Origin: RYN-230 sp963760405
GTDB lineage: Bacteria; Actinomycetota; Actinomycetes; Streptosporangiales; Streptosporangiaceae
Length of the DNA: 64,000 nt
Reading direction: 5' to 3'
Assembly (NCBI GenBank): GCA_963760405.1
Contig: CAVXCV010000002.1
Location: 496,001-560,000 of the forward strand
Shown: in pieces, positions 26,124 through 35,118 of the stretch
How the letters are laid out: each line of letters opens with the position of its first letter
Numbering within the stretch: position 1 is the stretch's first letter
Position numbers and translations under genes: made by a program
Notes under the pieces: generated by a model
Database searches by the model: none
What the model saw: only the letters and a program-made list of their open reading frames with translations
What the model was told of the DNA's origin: nothing

Positions 26124-28557
26124 ATGACGGACAGTTCCCCGGGCCAGGCGGGCAGTTTCCCGCGCCAGCTGGCCCGGACGCAGCGGTTCAGCCTGGGCCT
26201 TCCGCATGCCTTCCAGGTGTCCCCGGACGGCGGCATCGTGACCTTCCTGCGCAGCCGGGGTGGCACTGACCCGGTCACCTGCTTGTGGGCCCTGGACGTG
26301 GCGGGCGGGCAGGAACATCTGGTGGCGGACCCGGCCGCGCTGGCCGCCCGGGAGGATGACCTGCCCGCGGAGGAAAAGGCCCGCCGGGAGCGCAGCCGGC
26401 AGCAGGCGCGCGGGATCGTTTCGTACGCCACGGATCGCCAGATGCGGAGGGCCGTATTCGCCCTCGGTGGCCGCGTCTACCTGGCCGGCCTGCCCCGCCC
26501 AGGGGAACCGGGCACGGTCCGGGAGATCGCGACCCAGCTCCCCGCGCTCGACCCGCGGCTTGACCCGGCCGGGCGCCAGGTCAGTTACGTGTGCCGGGGC
26601 GCACTGCACGTCATCGACGCCAGCACGGGCCAGGACACGGTGCTGGCCGACCCAGCCGGCCAGCCCGAGCTACAGTACGGCCTCGCCGAGTTCATCGCGG
26701 CCGAGGAAATGGGCCGGATGCGCGGCTACTGGTGGGCGCCGGACGGCTCGGCCCTGCTCATCGCCCGGGTGGATGAGACGCCGGTGCAGCGGTGGCATAT
26801 CGCCGATCCGGCCAACCCGGACCGGCCGCCGGCCGAGGTGGCCTACCCGGCGGCCGGTACCCCGAACGCGGACGTCTCGCTGCTGCTGGCCCGCCCCGGC
26901 AGGACCGGAGCTGGCAGCACCGGGGCCGACGGTACTGGAGCCGACGGTACTGGCGCCGGCCACACCGGAGCCGACCGCACGCAGCAGGAGATCAGCTGGG
27001 ACCGGGCCCTGTTCCCCTACCTGGTGACCGTGTGCTGGGATTCCGGGGACCCACTGATCGTGGTGCAGACCCGGGACCAGGCCACGCAGCGGCTGCTCCG
27101 CGCCGACCCGGTCACCGGGCAAACCACTGTGCTGCGGGAGGACAACGACCCGCGCTGGGTGGATATCGTGCCCGGCGTGCCAGGCCCGGACTGGCGACGG
27201 CCGCATCGTGTGGACCAGCGACCGCGACGGGACGCGCCGGCTGCTGATAGCGGCCCCCGATGAGCTGGCCGAGGGCCGCGCGACGCCCGTCACCCCGGCC
27301 ACGCTGAACGTCCGGGCAGTGCACAGCGTGGACGGCGGCACCGTGCTGTTCACCGCCTCCGCCTCCGCCACCGGCCCCGGCACCACCGGCCCCGGCGGCC
27401 CCGCTGACCCGGCCCAGCCACCCGTGCCCGCACCCGCCGAGATCAGCCTGTGGCGGCACGGCCCGGCAGGCCTGGAACAGGTCAGCGACCCGGGCGGGGT
27501 GCACACGGGGATCCAGTCCGCGGGCACCACGGTGGTCATCAGCCGCACCTTGGCTGCGCCTGGCTCCACCGTCCGGGTGGTCCAGGGCCGCCCGGCCGCC
27601 GAGGTGGCCCGGATCGCCAGCCTGGCCGAGCGGCCCAGCCTGCCCGATCCCTGCCCGGACCTGTTCGCGGCCGGGACCCGGCAGCTGAGCAGCGCACTGC
27701 TGCTGCCGTCCTGGCACCAGCCGGGCTCGGCGCGGCTGCCGGTGCTGCTCGACCCGTACGGCGGCCCGCACGCGCAGCGGGTGCTCGCCATGCAGGACGC
27801 CTTCGTGACTTCCCAGTGGTTCGCCGAGCAGGGCTTTGCCGTGCTGATCGCGGACGGCCGCGGCACGCCGGGCCGCGGGCCGGGGTGGGAGCGGGAAGTC
27901 TGGCGCGACCTGGCCAGCCCGGTGCTGGAGGACCAGGTGGCGGCGCTGCACGCGGCGGCGGAGCGGTGCCCGGACCTGGACACCGGCCGGGTCGCTATCC
28001 GGGGCTGGTCGTTCGGCGGGTACCTGGCCGCGCTGGCCGTGCTGCGCCGTCCGGACGTGTTCCACGCGGCCGTGGCCGGGGCCCCGGTCACCGACTGGCA
28101 GCTGTACGACACCCACTACACCGAGCGCTATCTCGGCCAGCCGGCCCACGACCCAGCCAGCTACCAGGCCAGCTCGCTGCTGGCTGACGCCCCCCGGCTG
28201 ACCCGGCCGCTGCTGCTCATCCACGGGCTCGCGGACGACAACGTGGTGGCCGCGCACACTCTGCGGCTGTCCTCGGCGCTGCTCGCGGCGGGCCGGCCGC
28301 ACAGCGTGCTGCCCCTGTCCGGGGTCACTCACATGACACCGCAGGAAGAGGTGGCCGGGAACCTGCTGCTCCTGCAGGTGAACTTCCTGCGTGAGTCCCT
28401 TGGCGTGTCCGGCGCCCCTGGCCACCCGGCCGGCGCCCCTGGCCACCCGGCCGGCGCCCCTGGCCACCCGGGCCGCGGCGCGGACGGTAGCCCGGGCGGA
28501 AACGCCAACGGCGGCCCGCAGCCGACCGGGACGGCGGCTGGCCAGCAACAGGTGTAG
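26124..28557 (+). CDS. Prolyl oligopeptidase family serine peptidase, DPP IV type (frameshifted)
   Basis: S9B-like dipeptidyl-peptidase of about 810 aa. The N-terminal beta-propeller runs from RTQRFSLGLPHAFQVSPDGG through EFIAAEEMGRMRGYWWAPDG (the DPP IV double-Glu type motif is LAEFIAAEEMGR). The C-terminal hydrolase domain has the nucleophile GWSFGGYLAAL, the Asp in HGLADDNVV and the His in GVTHMTP. The two halves are in different frames; removing the t at 27192 restores VPGPDGDGRIVWTSDRDGT. ATG at 26124 follows AGGA. A TGADG repeat lies in the propeller and a GHPAGAP repeat at the C terminus. Confidence 0.85.
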
Positions 28558-28743
28558 TGAGAGTCACACGCACGGAAAGTACGCGCGACGCGTAGTAGTG
28601 ATATGCAATTGAATACAGTTCGTCTGCAGTGCGCGGGCGGGTGCAGGCCGGCCGGGCCAGCCGTGCCCTGCTGCGGCCAGCCAGCGGGCGCAGCACATCA
28701 CTCCCAGCCACAGGGCTAACGTTCAGAGGCGGAGACGTCGAGG

Positions 28744-29535
28744 ATGACGCAGGTATCACCAGCGCCGGCCAGCACCCGGGCACAGATCAAAGAAGCCACC
28801 CTGCGCAAGGACCCCTGGTGGCGGCAGCCGGCCATCACCGCGGCCGCGCTGGCGGTGGTCGTCGTCTACCTGACCTGGGCTTCCCTCGTCAACAGCGACT
28901 ACTTCTGGAAGCCGTACATCTCCCCGCTGTACTCTCCGTGCCTGGCCACCACGTGTGCCAAGGGCGCCGGGTTCAACTGGATCCCGTGGCTCACCTGGCT
29001 CACCCCGGCGATCATCATCATCGGCGGCCCGATGGGTTTCCGGCTCACCTGCTACTACTACCGGAAGGCCTACTACCGGGCCTTCTGGCGGTCACCGGCG
29101 GCCTGCGCGGTGCGCGAGCCGCACGCCAAGTACACCGGGGAGACCCGGCTCCCGCTGATCCTGCAGAACGTGCACCGCTACTTCTTCTACATCGCGCTGA
29201 TCTTCAACGTGATCCTCAGCGCTGACGCGGTGATCGCGTTCCGCAACCACCAGGGCCAGTGGGGCCACATGGGCCTCGGCACGCTCGTGCTCATCGTGAA
29301 CGCAGGGCTACTCTGGGTGTACTCACTGTCCTGCCACGCGTGTCGGCACATCACCGGCGGCAGGCTGAAGCACTTCTCCAAGCACCCGGTCCGCTACTGG
29401 ATGTGGACACAAGTGTCCAAACTGAACACCCGGCACATGCAGTACGCCTGGGTGTCGCTGTTCTGGGTGCTGTTCACAGACCTCTACATCCGGCTGGTGG
29501 CCAGCGGCGCCATCACCGACCCGCGGTTCTTCTAG
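28744..29535 (+). CDS. sdhC: Succinate dehydrogenase membrane anchor subunit
   Basis: Membrane subunit of succinate:quinone oxidoreductase, 263 aa with about five hydrophobic helices. Characteristic segments include WLTPAIIIIGGPMGFRLTCYYYRKAYYRAFW, rich in Tyr and Arg, NVHRYFFYIAL and SLSCHACRHITGG with potential heme-ligand histidines. It resembles the long single-chain anchor of the mycobacterial Sdh1-type enzyme rather than the split SdhC/SdhD. ATG at 28744 with GGAGAC upstream. First gene of sdhCAB; the AT-richer stretch at 28590-28625 is the probable promoter. Confidence 0.88.
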   Translation: MTQVSPAPASTRAQIKEATLRKDPWWRQPAITAAALAVVVVYLTWASLVNSDYFWKPYISPLYSPCLATTCAKGAGFNWIPWLTWLTPAIIIIGGPMGFRLTCYYYRKAYYRAFWRSPAACAVREPHAKYTGETRLPLILQNVHRYFFYIALIFNVILSADAVIAFRNHQGQWGHMGLGTLVLIVNAGLLWVYSLSCHACRHITGGRLKHFSKHPVRYWMWTQVSKLNTRHMQYAWVSLFWVLFTDLYIRLVASGAITDPRFF

Positions 29536-29603
29536 ACCGCCCGCAGACTGCCCCGCACGAAGCCCAGCCGGGGAAGCCCCGCTAAGAAGACACAAAGGCA
29601 CAG

Positions 29604-31529
29604 ATGAGTGACATCGAACGGCTCGCCTACGACGTGGTAGTGATCGGCGCGGGCGGCTCAGGCCTGCGCGCGGCGATCGAGGCCCGCCAGGCGGGTAAGA
29701 AGACCGCGGTCATCTCCAAGTCGCTGTTCGGCAAGGCGCACACGGTCATGGCTGAGGGCGGCTGCGCCGCGGCCATGGGCAACGTCAACCCGAACGACAA
29801 CTGGCAAGTGCACTTCCGCGACACGATGCGCGGCGGGAAGTTCCTGAACAACTGGCGGATGGCCGAACTGCACGCCAAGGAGGCTCCAGACCGGGTCTGG
29901 GAACTCGAGGCCTGGGGCGCACTGTTCGACCGGACCAAGGACGGCAAGATCAGCCAGCGTAACTTCGGCGGTCACGAGTACCCGCGCCTCGCCCACGTCG
30001 GTGACCGGACCGGCCTGGAGATGATCCGCACCCTGCAGCAGCGGGTGGTCGCGCTGCAGCAGGAAGACGCCAGGGAGCATGGTGACCCCGAGGCCATGAT
30101 CAAGGTCTTCGCGGAAACCACGATCACCGAGTTGCTGAAGGACGGCGAGCGGATCGCCGGGGCGTTCGGCTATTTCCGGGATCGCGGCCAGTTCGTCGTC
30201 TTCGAGGCGCCGGCCGTGGTGCTGGCCACCGGCGGCATCGGGAAGACGTTCAAGGTCAGCTCGAACTCCTGGGAGTACACCGGGGACGGGCACGCGCTCG
30301 CGCTGCTGGCCGGGGCGAAGCTGCTGAACATGGAGTTCGTCCAGTTCCACCCCACGCACATGGTCTGGCCGCTGTCGGTGCGCGGGCTGCTGGTCACCGA
30401 GTCGGTGCGCGGTGACGGCGGGGTGCTGCGCAACTCCGAGGGCAAGCGGTTCATGTTCGGCTACGTGCCGGACGTGTTCCGGGCGCAGTACGCGGAGACC
30501 GAAGAAGAGGGCGACCGCTGGTACACCGACCAGGAGCACAACCGGCGCCCGCCGGAACTGCTGCCCCGCGACGAGGTCGCCCGCTCGATCAACGCCGAAG
30601 TCAAGGCCGGGCGCGGGTCACCGCATGGCGGCGTGTTCCTGGACATCGCCTCCCGGCGGCCGGCCGAGGAGATCCTGCGCAAGCTGCCGTCCATGTACCA
30701 CCAGTTCAAGGAGCTGGCTGACGTGGACATCACCAAGGAGCCGATGGAGGTCGGCCCGGCCCAGCACTACGTGATGGGCGGGGTGGAGGTGGACCCGGAC
30801 ACCGGGGCGTCCTCCGTGCCCGGCCTGTACGCGGCCGGCGAGGTGTCCGGCGGCATGCACGGCTCCAACCGGCTCGGCGGCAACTCCCTGTCCGACCTGC
30901 TGGTCTTCGGCCGCCGGGCGGGGATGGGCGCAGCCGAGTACGTGACCAAGCTGACCGGCGACCGCCCGGCGGTGGCCAGCGCCGACATCGCCGCGGCGCA
31001 GGCCGAGGCGACAGCTCCGCTGGAGCAGACCGGCGGCGAGAACCCGTACACGGTGCACGCCGAGGTCCAGCAGACCATGAGCGACCTGGTCGGCATCATC
31101 CGCCGGGAAGACGAGATCAAGACTGCGCTCGCCGAGCTGGAGAAGCTGCGCGAGCGGGCGGGCCAGGTCAGCGCGGAGGGCGGCGCCGCCTACAACCCGG
31201 GCTGGCACCTGGCCCTGGACCTGCGCAACATCATGCTGATCGCGGACTGCGTGGCCCAGGCGGCCCTGGAGCGGCAGGAAAGCCGTGGCGGGCACACCCG
31301 CGATGACTTCCCCGGGATGAACCCAGAGTGGCGCAAGATCAACCTGATCTGCGCGCTGGACGGCGACCGGGTGTCGATCACCCGCCAGCCGATCCCGCCG
31401 ATGCGCGACGACCTGATCAGCCTGTTCGACCCCGCCGAACTCAAGAAGTACCTGACCGATGAGGAACTCGCCGCACTGCCTGGGCCGGCGCAGTCGGCCG
31501 GCCAGGGCGCGCCAGAGGAGACACACTGA
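29604..31529 (+). CDS. sdhA: Succinate dehydrogenase/fumarate reductase flavoprotein subunit
   Basis: FAD-containing catalytic subunit (641 aa), oxidising succinate to fumarate at the cytosolic face of the membrane. FAD-binding GAGGSGLRAAIEARQAG at residues 12-28; KAHTVMAEGGCAAAMGN around residue 48 (covalent FAD region); QFHPTHMVWP and TESVRGDGGVL hold active-site residues; NRLGGNSLSDLLVFG is the C-terminal FAD site. The stop overlaps the sdhB start as TGATG. Sdh1-type order C-A-B. Confidence 0.96.
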   Translation: MSDIERLAYDVVVIGAGGSGLRAAIEARQAGKKTAVISKSLFGKAHTVMAEGGCAAAMGNVNPNDNWQVHFRDTMRGGKFLNNWRMAELHAKEAPDRVWELEAWGALFDRTKDGKISQRNFGGHEYPRLAHVGDRTGLEMIRTLQQRVVALQQEDAREHGDPEAMIKVFAETTITELLKDGERIAGAFGYFRDRGQFVVFEAPAVVLATGGIGKTFKVSSNSWEYTGDGHALALLAGAKLLNMEFVQFHPTHMVWPLSVRGLLVTESVRGDGGVLRNSEGKRFMFGYVPDVFRAQYAETEEEGDRWYTDQEHNRRPPELLPRDEVARSINAEVKAGRGSPHGGVFLDIASRRPAEEILRKLPSMYHQFKELADVDITKEPMEVGPAQHYVMGGVEVDPDTGASSVPGLYAAGEVSGGMHGSNRLGGNSLSDLLVFGRRAGMGAAEYVTKLTGDRPAVASADIAAAQAEATAPLEQTGGENPYTVHAEVQQTMSDLVGIIRREDEIKTALAELEKLRERAGQVSAEGGAAYNPGWHLALDLRNIMLIADCVAQAALERQESRGGHTRDDFPGMNPEWRKINLICALDGDRVSITRQPIPPMRDDLISLFDPAELKKYLTDEELAALPGPAQSAGQGAPEETH

Positions 31530-32314
31530 TGGGCTACAAAGCACAGCTGCGGGTATGGCGCGGTGACGCGGGCCAGGGCAGCCTCGCTGACTACACGGTC
31601 GAGGTCAACGAGGGCGAAGTCGTCCTGGACATCCTGCACCGGCTGCAGGCCACCCAGGCCGGTGACCTCGCGGTGCGGTGGAACTGCAAGGCGGGCAAGT
31701 GCGGCTCCTGCTCGATGGAGATCAACGGGCGCCCCAAGCTGGCCTGCATGACCCGGATGTCCACGTTCACCGAGGACGAGACCATCACGCTCACCCCGCT
31801 GCGCACCTTCCCGGTGATCCGGGACCTGGTCACCGACGTGACGTTCAACTACGCCAAGGCCCGGGAGATCCCCTCGTTCACCCCGGACCCGTCGGTCGGG
31901 CTGGGCGAGTTCCGGATGCAGCAGGTGGACGTGGAGCGGTCCCAGGAGTTCCGCAAGTGCATCGAGTGCTACCTGTGCCAGAACACCTGTCACGTGATCC
32001 GCGACCACCCGGAGAACGAGCGCGCGTTCGCGGGCCCGCGGTTCCTGATGCGGATTGCCGAGCTGGAGATGCACCCGGCGGACACCGCTGACCGCCGGGA
32101 GATCGCCCAGGACGATTTCGGGCTCGGTTACTGCAACATCACCAAGTGCTGCACTGAGGTCTGCCCGGAGCACATCAAGATCACCGACAACGCGCTGATC
32201 CCGATGAAAGAGCGGATCGTCAGCCGTAAGTACGACCCGCTAGTGTGGCTCGGCGCCAAGATCGGCCGCCGCCCCCGCCATGACACCGCCGCGGTACCCG
32301 GCAAGAAGGCCTGA
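31529..32314 (+). CDS. sdhB: Succinate dehydrogenase iron-sulfur subunit
   Basis: Electron-transfer subunit of 261 aa carrying three clusters. [2Fe-2S] ligands lie in WNCKAGKCGSCSMEINGRP and LAC (about residues 50-72); the ferredoxin-like domain has CIECYLCQNTCHV and CCTEVCPEHIK for the [4Fe-4S] and [3Fe-4S] clusters. The ATG overlaps the sdhA stop by one base. A strong hairpin follows at 32378-32407. Confidence 0.96.
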   Translation: MGYKAQLRVWRGDAGQGSLADYTVEVNEGEVVLDILHRLQATQAGDLAVRWNCKAGKCGSCSMEINGRPKLACMTRMSTFTEDETITLTPLRTFPVIRDLVTDVTFNYAKAREIPSFTPDPSVGLGEFRMQQVDVERSQEFRKCIECYLCQNTCHVIRDHPENERAFAGPRFLMRIAELEMHPADTADRREIAQDDFGLGYCNITKCCTEVCPEHIKITDNALIPMKERIVSRKYDPLVWLGAKIGRRPRHDTAAVPGKKA

Positions 32315-32377
32315 AAAAGCCTAACTGCCCGCAACGACAACCACCTGGCGCCACTGCCGCCCCGCGCAGCCCCGGGA

Positions 32378-32407
32378 TGGCGCCCGCCCAGCACCGGGCG
32401 GGCGCCA
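32378..32407 (+). terminator. Hairpin terminator after sdhCAB
   Basis: TGGCGCCCGCCC (32378-32389) and GGGCGGGCGCCA (32396-32407) form a perfect 12-bp stem with a 6-nt loop, 64 bp beyond sdhB and just before the converging remnant at 32416. No T-run. It may work in both directions. Confidence 0.7.
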
Positions 32408-32415
32408 CCTCCGGC

Positions 32416-32637
32416 TCAGGGGTCGTACTTGAACAGGGCACCCTGGCTAACCCCGTCCGGGTTCGGGTTCGGCAGCGAGGTCCCGCCTGCCCAGACCGAC
32501 CGGCCACCGCGGATCCAGGACAGCGTGCTCAGCTGGCTCGTGCTGCCTGCCGCGGCGGGCACCGCCACCTGATGCCAGTGGCCACCGTTGTCGTGGTCCA
32601 GGTACGGGGCGAAGCTCGTGGGCCGCGCTCGCGGCAC
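32416..32637 (-). pseudogene. C-terminal fragment of a secreted beta-propeller-like protein
   Basis: About 73 codons on the minus strand. The end STLSWIRGGRSVWAGGTSLP and SQGALFKYDP resembles the last blade of actinobacterial secreted propeller proteins with repeated (W/V)xxGxxSVWAxG units. There is no start, signal peptide or upstream blades; the frame closes a little beyond 32637. It may be a remnant of a gene lost here. Family recognition is by eye only. Confidence 0.35.
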
Positions 32638-32925
32638 ATGCCGGAGAGATTATGGCGGTTTTATGATGACCTGTCATGCTAATGAACCGGGATAGCGTTA
32701 TGTCTAGTCGTGGGCGGTTACCCAGCGTCGGCCAGCCCGGCGGCGGACCCGGCCCGGGCTCACCGCGGCCCGGGGTGCTGCATTCTTAACGGAATCTTTG
32801 ACCGGGCCGGGCCGGAAGGGGGCACGCCGGAGTCATAGGGTTTCGGGCAGGATTGCGTATCCCGGCGGGGCCGGGGTGATCCGCGCGCGCTAGTGCATCG
32901 GCACCGCGCAGATTGAAAGGCATCC

Positions 32926-33927
32926 ATGTCCCACCTGACTTATCTCGAGGCGTCCGTCGTCGGCCTGATCCAAGGGGTGACCGAGCTCTTCCCCGTGTCC
33001 AGCCTCGGGCACAACGTGCTGATCCCGGCGCTCATCGGCGGCAGCTGGGCCCAGGACCTGAACGTGGCCAGGCCCGAGTCGCCGTACCTGGCGTTCATCG
33101 TGGGCCTGCATGTGGCCACGGCGATCGCGCTGCTGATCTACTTCTGGCGGGACTGGATTCGGATCATCGGCGGGTTCCTCAGCTCGATCCGGGACCGGCG
33201 GGTGGAGACCCGGGACCAGCGACTCGCCTGGATGATCATCCTGGCCACCATCCCGGTCGGCCTCGTCGGCCTGGTCGCCGAGCACGCCTTCCGGGTCATC
33301 TTCGGCAAGCCCATCGCCGCCGCGGTCTTCCTCATGGTCAACGGGGTGATCCTGTACTCCGGCGAGCGGTTCCGCTCCCGTCGGTCGGTGCAGGCCGAAG
33401 AGATGATCGCCGCGCAGCGGGAGAACGAGCTACGGGCCGGGGAACCGGGCCCGGGCCGGGCCGCCCCGGCCAGGCACGCCTCCGGCCATCAGGCCGTGCG
33501 CCAGCAGGAGGTCGCGCTCGCCATCCAAGCGGACGAGCGGCTGGCGTCGGTCGGTTACCGGGAAGCGGTCGTCATCGGTGCCTCGCAGATCCTCGCGCTG
33601 TTCGCCGGGATCAGCCGGGACGGCGTCACCATGGTCACCGGCATGGCCCGCGGCCTGGCCCGGGAGGACGCGGCCCGGTTCGCCTTCCTGCTCGCCACCC
33701 CGGTCATCCTGGCCGCCGGGGTGCTGAAGATACCCGACCTGATGGGCAATCTGGGCCGCGGCATCCATGGCCAGGTCCTGGTCGGCAGCGTGCTGTCCGG
33801 CGTCGGCGCCTACGTGTCGGTGCGCTTCCTGATGCGCTACTTCCAGACCCGGACGCTGACCCCGTTCGCCATCTACAGCTTCGTGCTCGGCCTGGCCAGC
33901 GTGATCTACCTCGGCCTCATCAAGTAG
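32926..33927 (+). CDS. uppP: Undecaprenyl-diphosphatase (copy 1)
   Basis: Integral membrane pyrophosphatase that recycles undecaprenyl pyrophosphate for wall synthesis. The two family motifs are QGVTELFPVSSLGHN (residues 16-30, Glu-rich) and AGISRDGVTMVTGMARG (about residue 222), the latter with Asp where many homologues have Ser (SRSG). About eight membrane helices; a soluble insert of about 50 residues (about 147-200) separates the halves. 333 aa. ATG preceded by GAAAGG. A second copy follows 176 bp downstream. Confidence 0.9.
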   Translation: MSHLTYLEASVVGLIQGVTELFPVSSLGHNVLIPALIGGSWAQDLNVARPESPYLAFIVGLHVATAIALLIYFWRDWIRIIGGFLSSIRDRRVETRDQRLAWMIILATIPVGLVGLVAEHAFRVIFGKPIAAAVFLMVNGVILYSGERFRSRRSVQAEEMIAAQRENELRAGEPGPGRAAPARHASGHQAVRQQEVALAIQADERLASVGYREAVVIGASQILALFAGISRDGVTMVTGMARGLAREDAARFAFLLATPVILAAGVLKIPDLMGNLGRGIHGQVLVGSVLSGVGAYVSVRFLMRYFQTRTLTPFAIYSFVLGLASVIYLGLIK

Positions 33928-33938
33928 CTGCCCGACTT

Positions 33939-33962
33939 GTCCCGCCCGGGTGCGGGCGGGAC
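33939..33962 (+). terminator. Hairpin between the uppP copies
   Basis: GTCCCGCCC (33939-33947) pairs with GGGCGGGAC (33954-33962) around GGGTGC. It is 11 bp after the first uppP stop, so each copy is probably its own transcription unit. Confidence 0.6.
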
Positions 33963-34103
33963 GGCGTCATCCGTACCATGAGACCTGCCTGCGGGGCGGG
34001 ACCTTGCAGGGCATGTGCGCACCGGTGGTGAGCGGGCCGATCAATGGCCGCCCGCGGCCACTAACCGTGAGCGCGTCAGCACCCCGCGGTTCGAAAGGCA
34101 TCC

Positions 34104-35090
34104 ATGTCCCACCTGACCTATCTCGAGGCGTCCGTCGTCGGCCTGATCCAGGGGGTGACCGAGCTCTTCCCCATCTCCAGCCTTGGGCACAACGTGCTGC
34201 TCCCCGCGCTCATCGGCGGCAGCTGGGCCCAGGACCTGAACGTGTCCAAGGCCAGCTCCCCGTACCTGGCGTTCATCGTCGGGATGCACGTGGCCACGGC
34301 GATCGCGCTGCTGATCTACTTCTGGCGGGACTGGATCCGGATCATCGGCGGGTTCCTCAGCTCGATCCGGGACCGGCGGGTGGAGACCCGGGACCAGCGG
34401 CTCGCCTGGATGATCATCCTGGCCACCATCCCGGTCGGCCTCGTCGGCCTGGTCGCCGACAAGCCGTTCCGGGAGATCTTCGGCAAGCCCGTGGTCGCCG
34501 CGGTGTTCCTGATCATCAACGGCATCATGCTGTACTGCGGCGAGCGGTTCCGGCCCCGGGCGTCCGTGGCGGCCGACGAGACAGTGGCCGAACAGCGGCG
34601 CCGGGTCCTCGAGTACGGTCCGCCCGGGCGGGCCAGGCACGCCTCCGGCCAGCAGGCAGTGCGCCAGGAAGAGGTCGCGCTCTCCGTGATGGCCGACGAC
34701 CGGCTGGCGACGATGGGCTATCCGCGCGCCATCCTGATCGGCGCCATGCAGATCTTCGCGCTGTTCGCCGGGATCAGCCGGGACGGCATCACGATGGTCA
34801 CCGGCATGGCCCGCGGCCTGGCCCGGGAGGACGCGGCCCGGTTCGCCTTCCTGCTCGCCACCCCCGTCATCCTGGCTGCCGGGGTGCTGGAAGTACCCAA
34901 GCTGACCGGGCCGCTGGGCCACGGGATCCACGGCCAGATCCTGGTCGGCAGCATCCTGTCCGGCGTCGGCGCCTATGTGTCGGTCCGCTTCCTGGTGCGC
35001 TACTTCCAGACCCGGACGCTGACCCCGTTCGCCGTCTACTGTGTGGTGTTCGGGCTGCTCAGCGTCATCTACCTGGGCCTGATCAAATAG
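34104..35090 (+). CDS. uppP: Undecaprenyl-diphosphatase (copy 2)
   Basis: 328 aa, very similar to the copy at 32926 over the membrane parts: QGVTELFPISSLGHN and AGISRDGITMVTGMARG are intact, and the 10 bp ahead of the ATG (AAAGGCATCC) are identical. The copies differ mainly in the soluble insert (about residues 147-195) and in short patches such as ASSPYL against PESPYL. This is a tandem duplication in which both genes stay open; whether they differ in substrate or regulation is unknown. Confidence 0.9.
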   Translation: MSHLTYLEASVVGLIQGVTELFPISSLGHNVLLPALIGGSWAQDLNVSKASSPYLAFIVGMHVATAIALLIYFWRDWIRIIGGFLSSIRDRRVETRDQRLAWMIILATIPVGLVGLVADKPFREIFGKPVVAAVFLIINGIMLYCGERFRPRASVAADETVAEQRRRVLEYGPPGRARHASGQQAVRQEEVALSVMADDRLATMGYPRAILIGAMQIFALFAGISRDGITMVTGMARGLAREDAARFAFLLATPVILAAGVLEVPKLTGPLGHGIHGQILVGSILSGVGAYVSVRFLVRYFQTRTLTPFAVYCVVFGLLSVIYLGLIK

Positions 35091-35116
35091 CGGGCCGCCG
35101 CCGCGGGGCGGCCCGC
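35090..35116. terminator. Bidirectional hairpin between uppP copy 2 and typA
   Basis: GCGGGCCGCC (35090-35099) and GGCGGCCCGC (35107-35116) form a 10-bp stem with a 7-nt loop between two converging genes, starting at the last base of the uppP stop codon. Confidence 0.65.
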
Positions 35117-35118
35117 CG

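Noticed and set aside
32666..32677. ATGAC-CT-GTCAT dyad upstream of the first uppP as an operator
   Set aside because: Arms of 5 bp only and no second copy before the duplicate uppP; too weak to claim.
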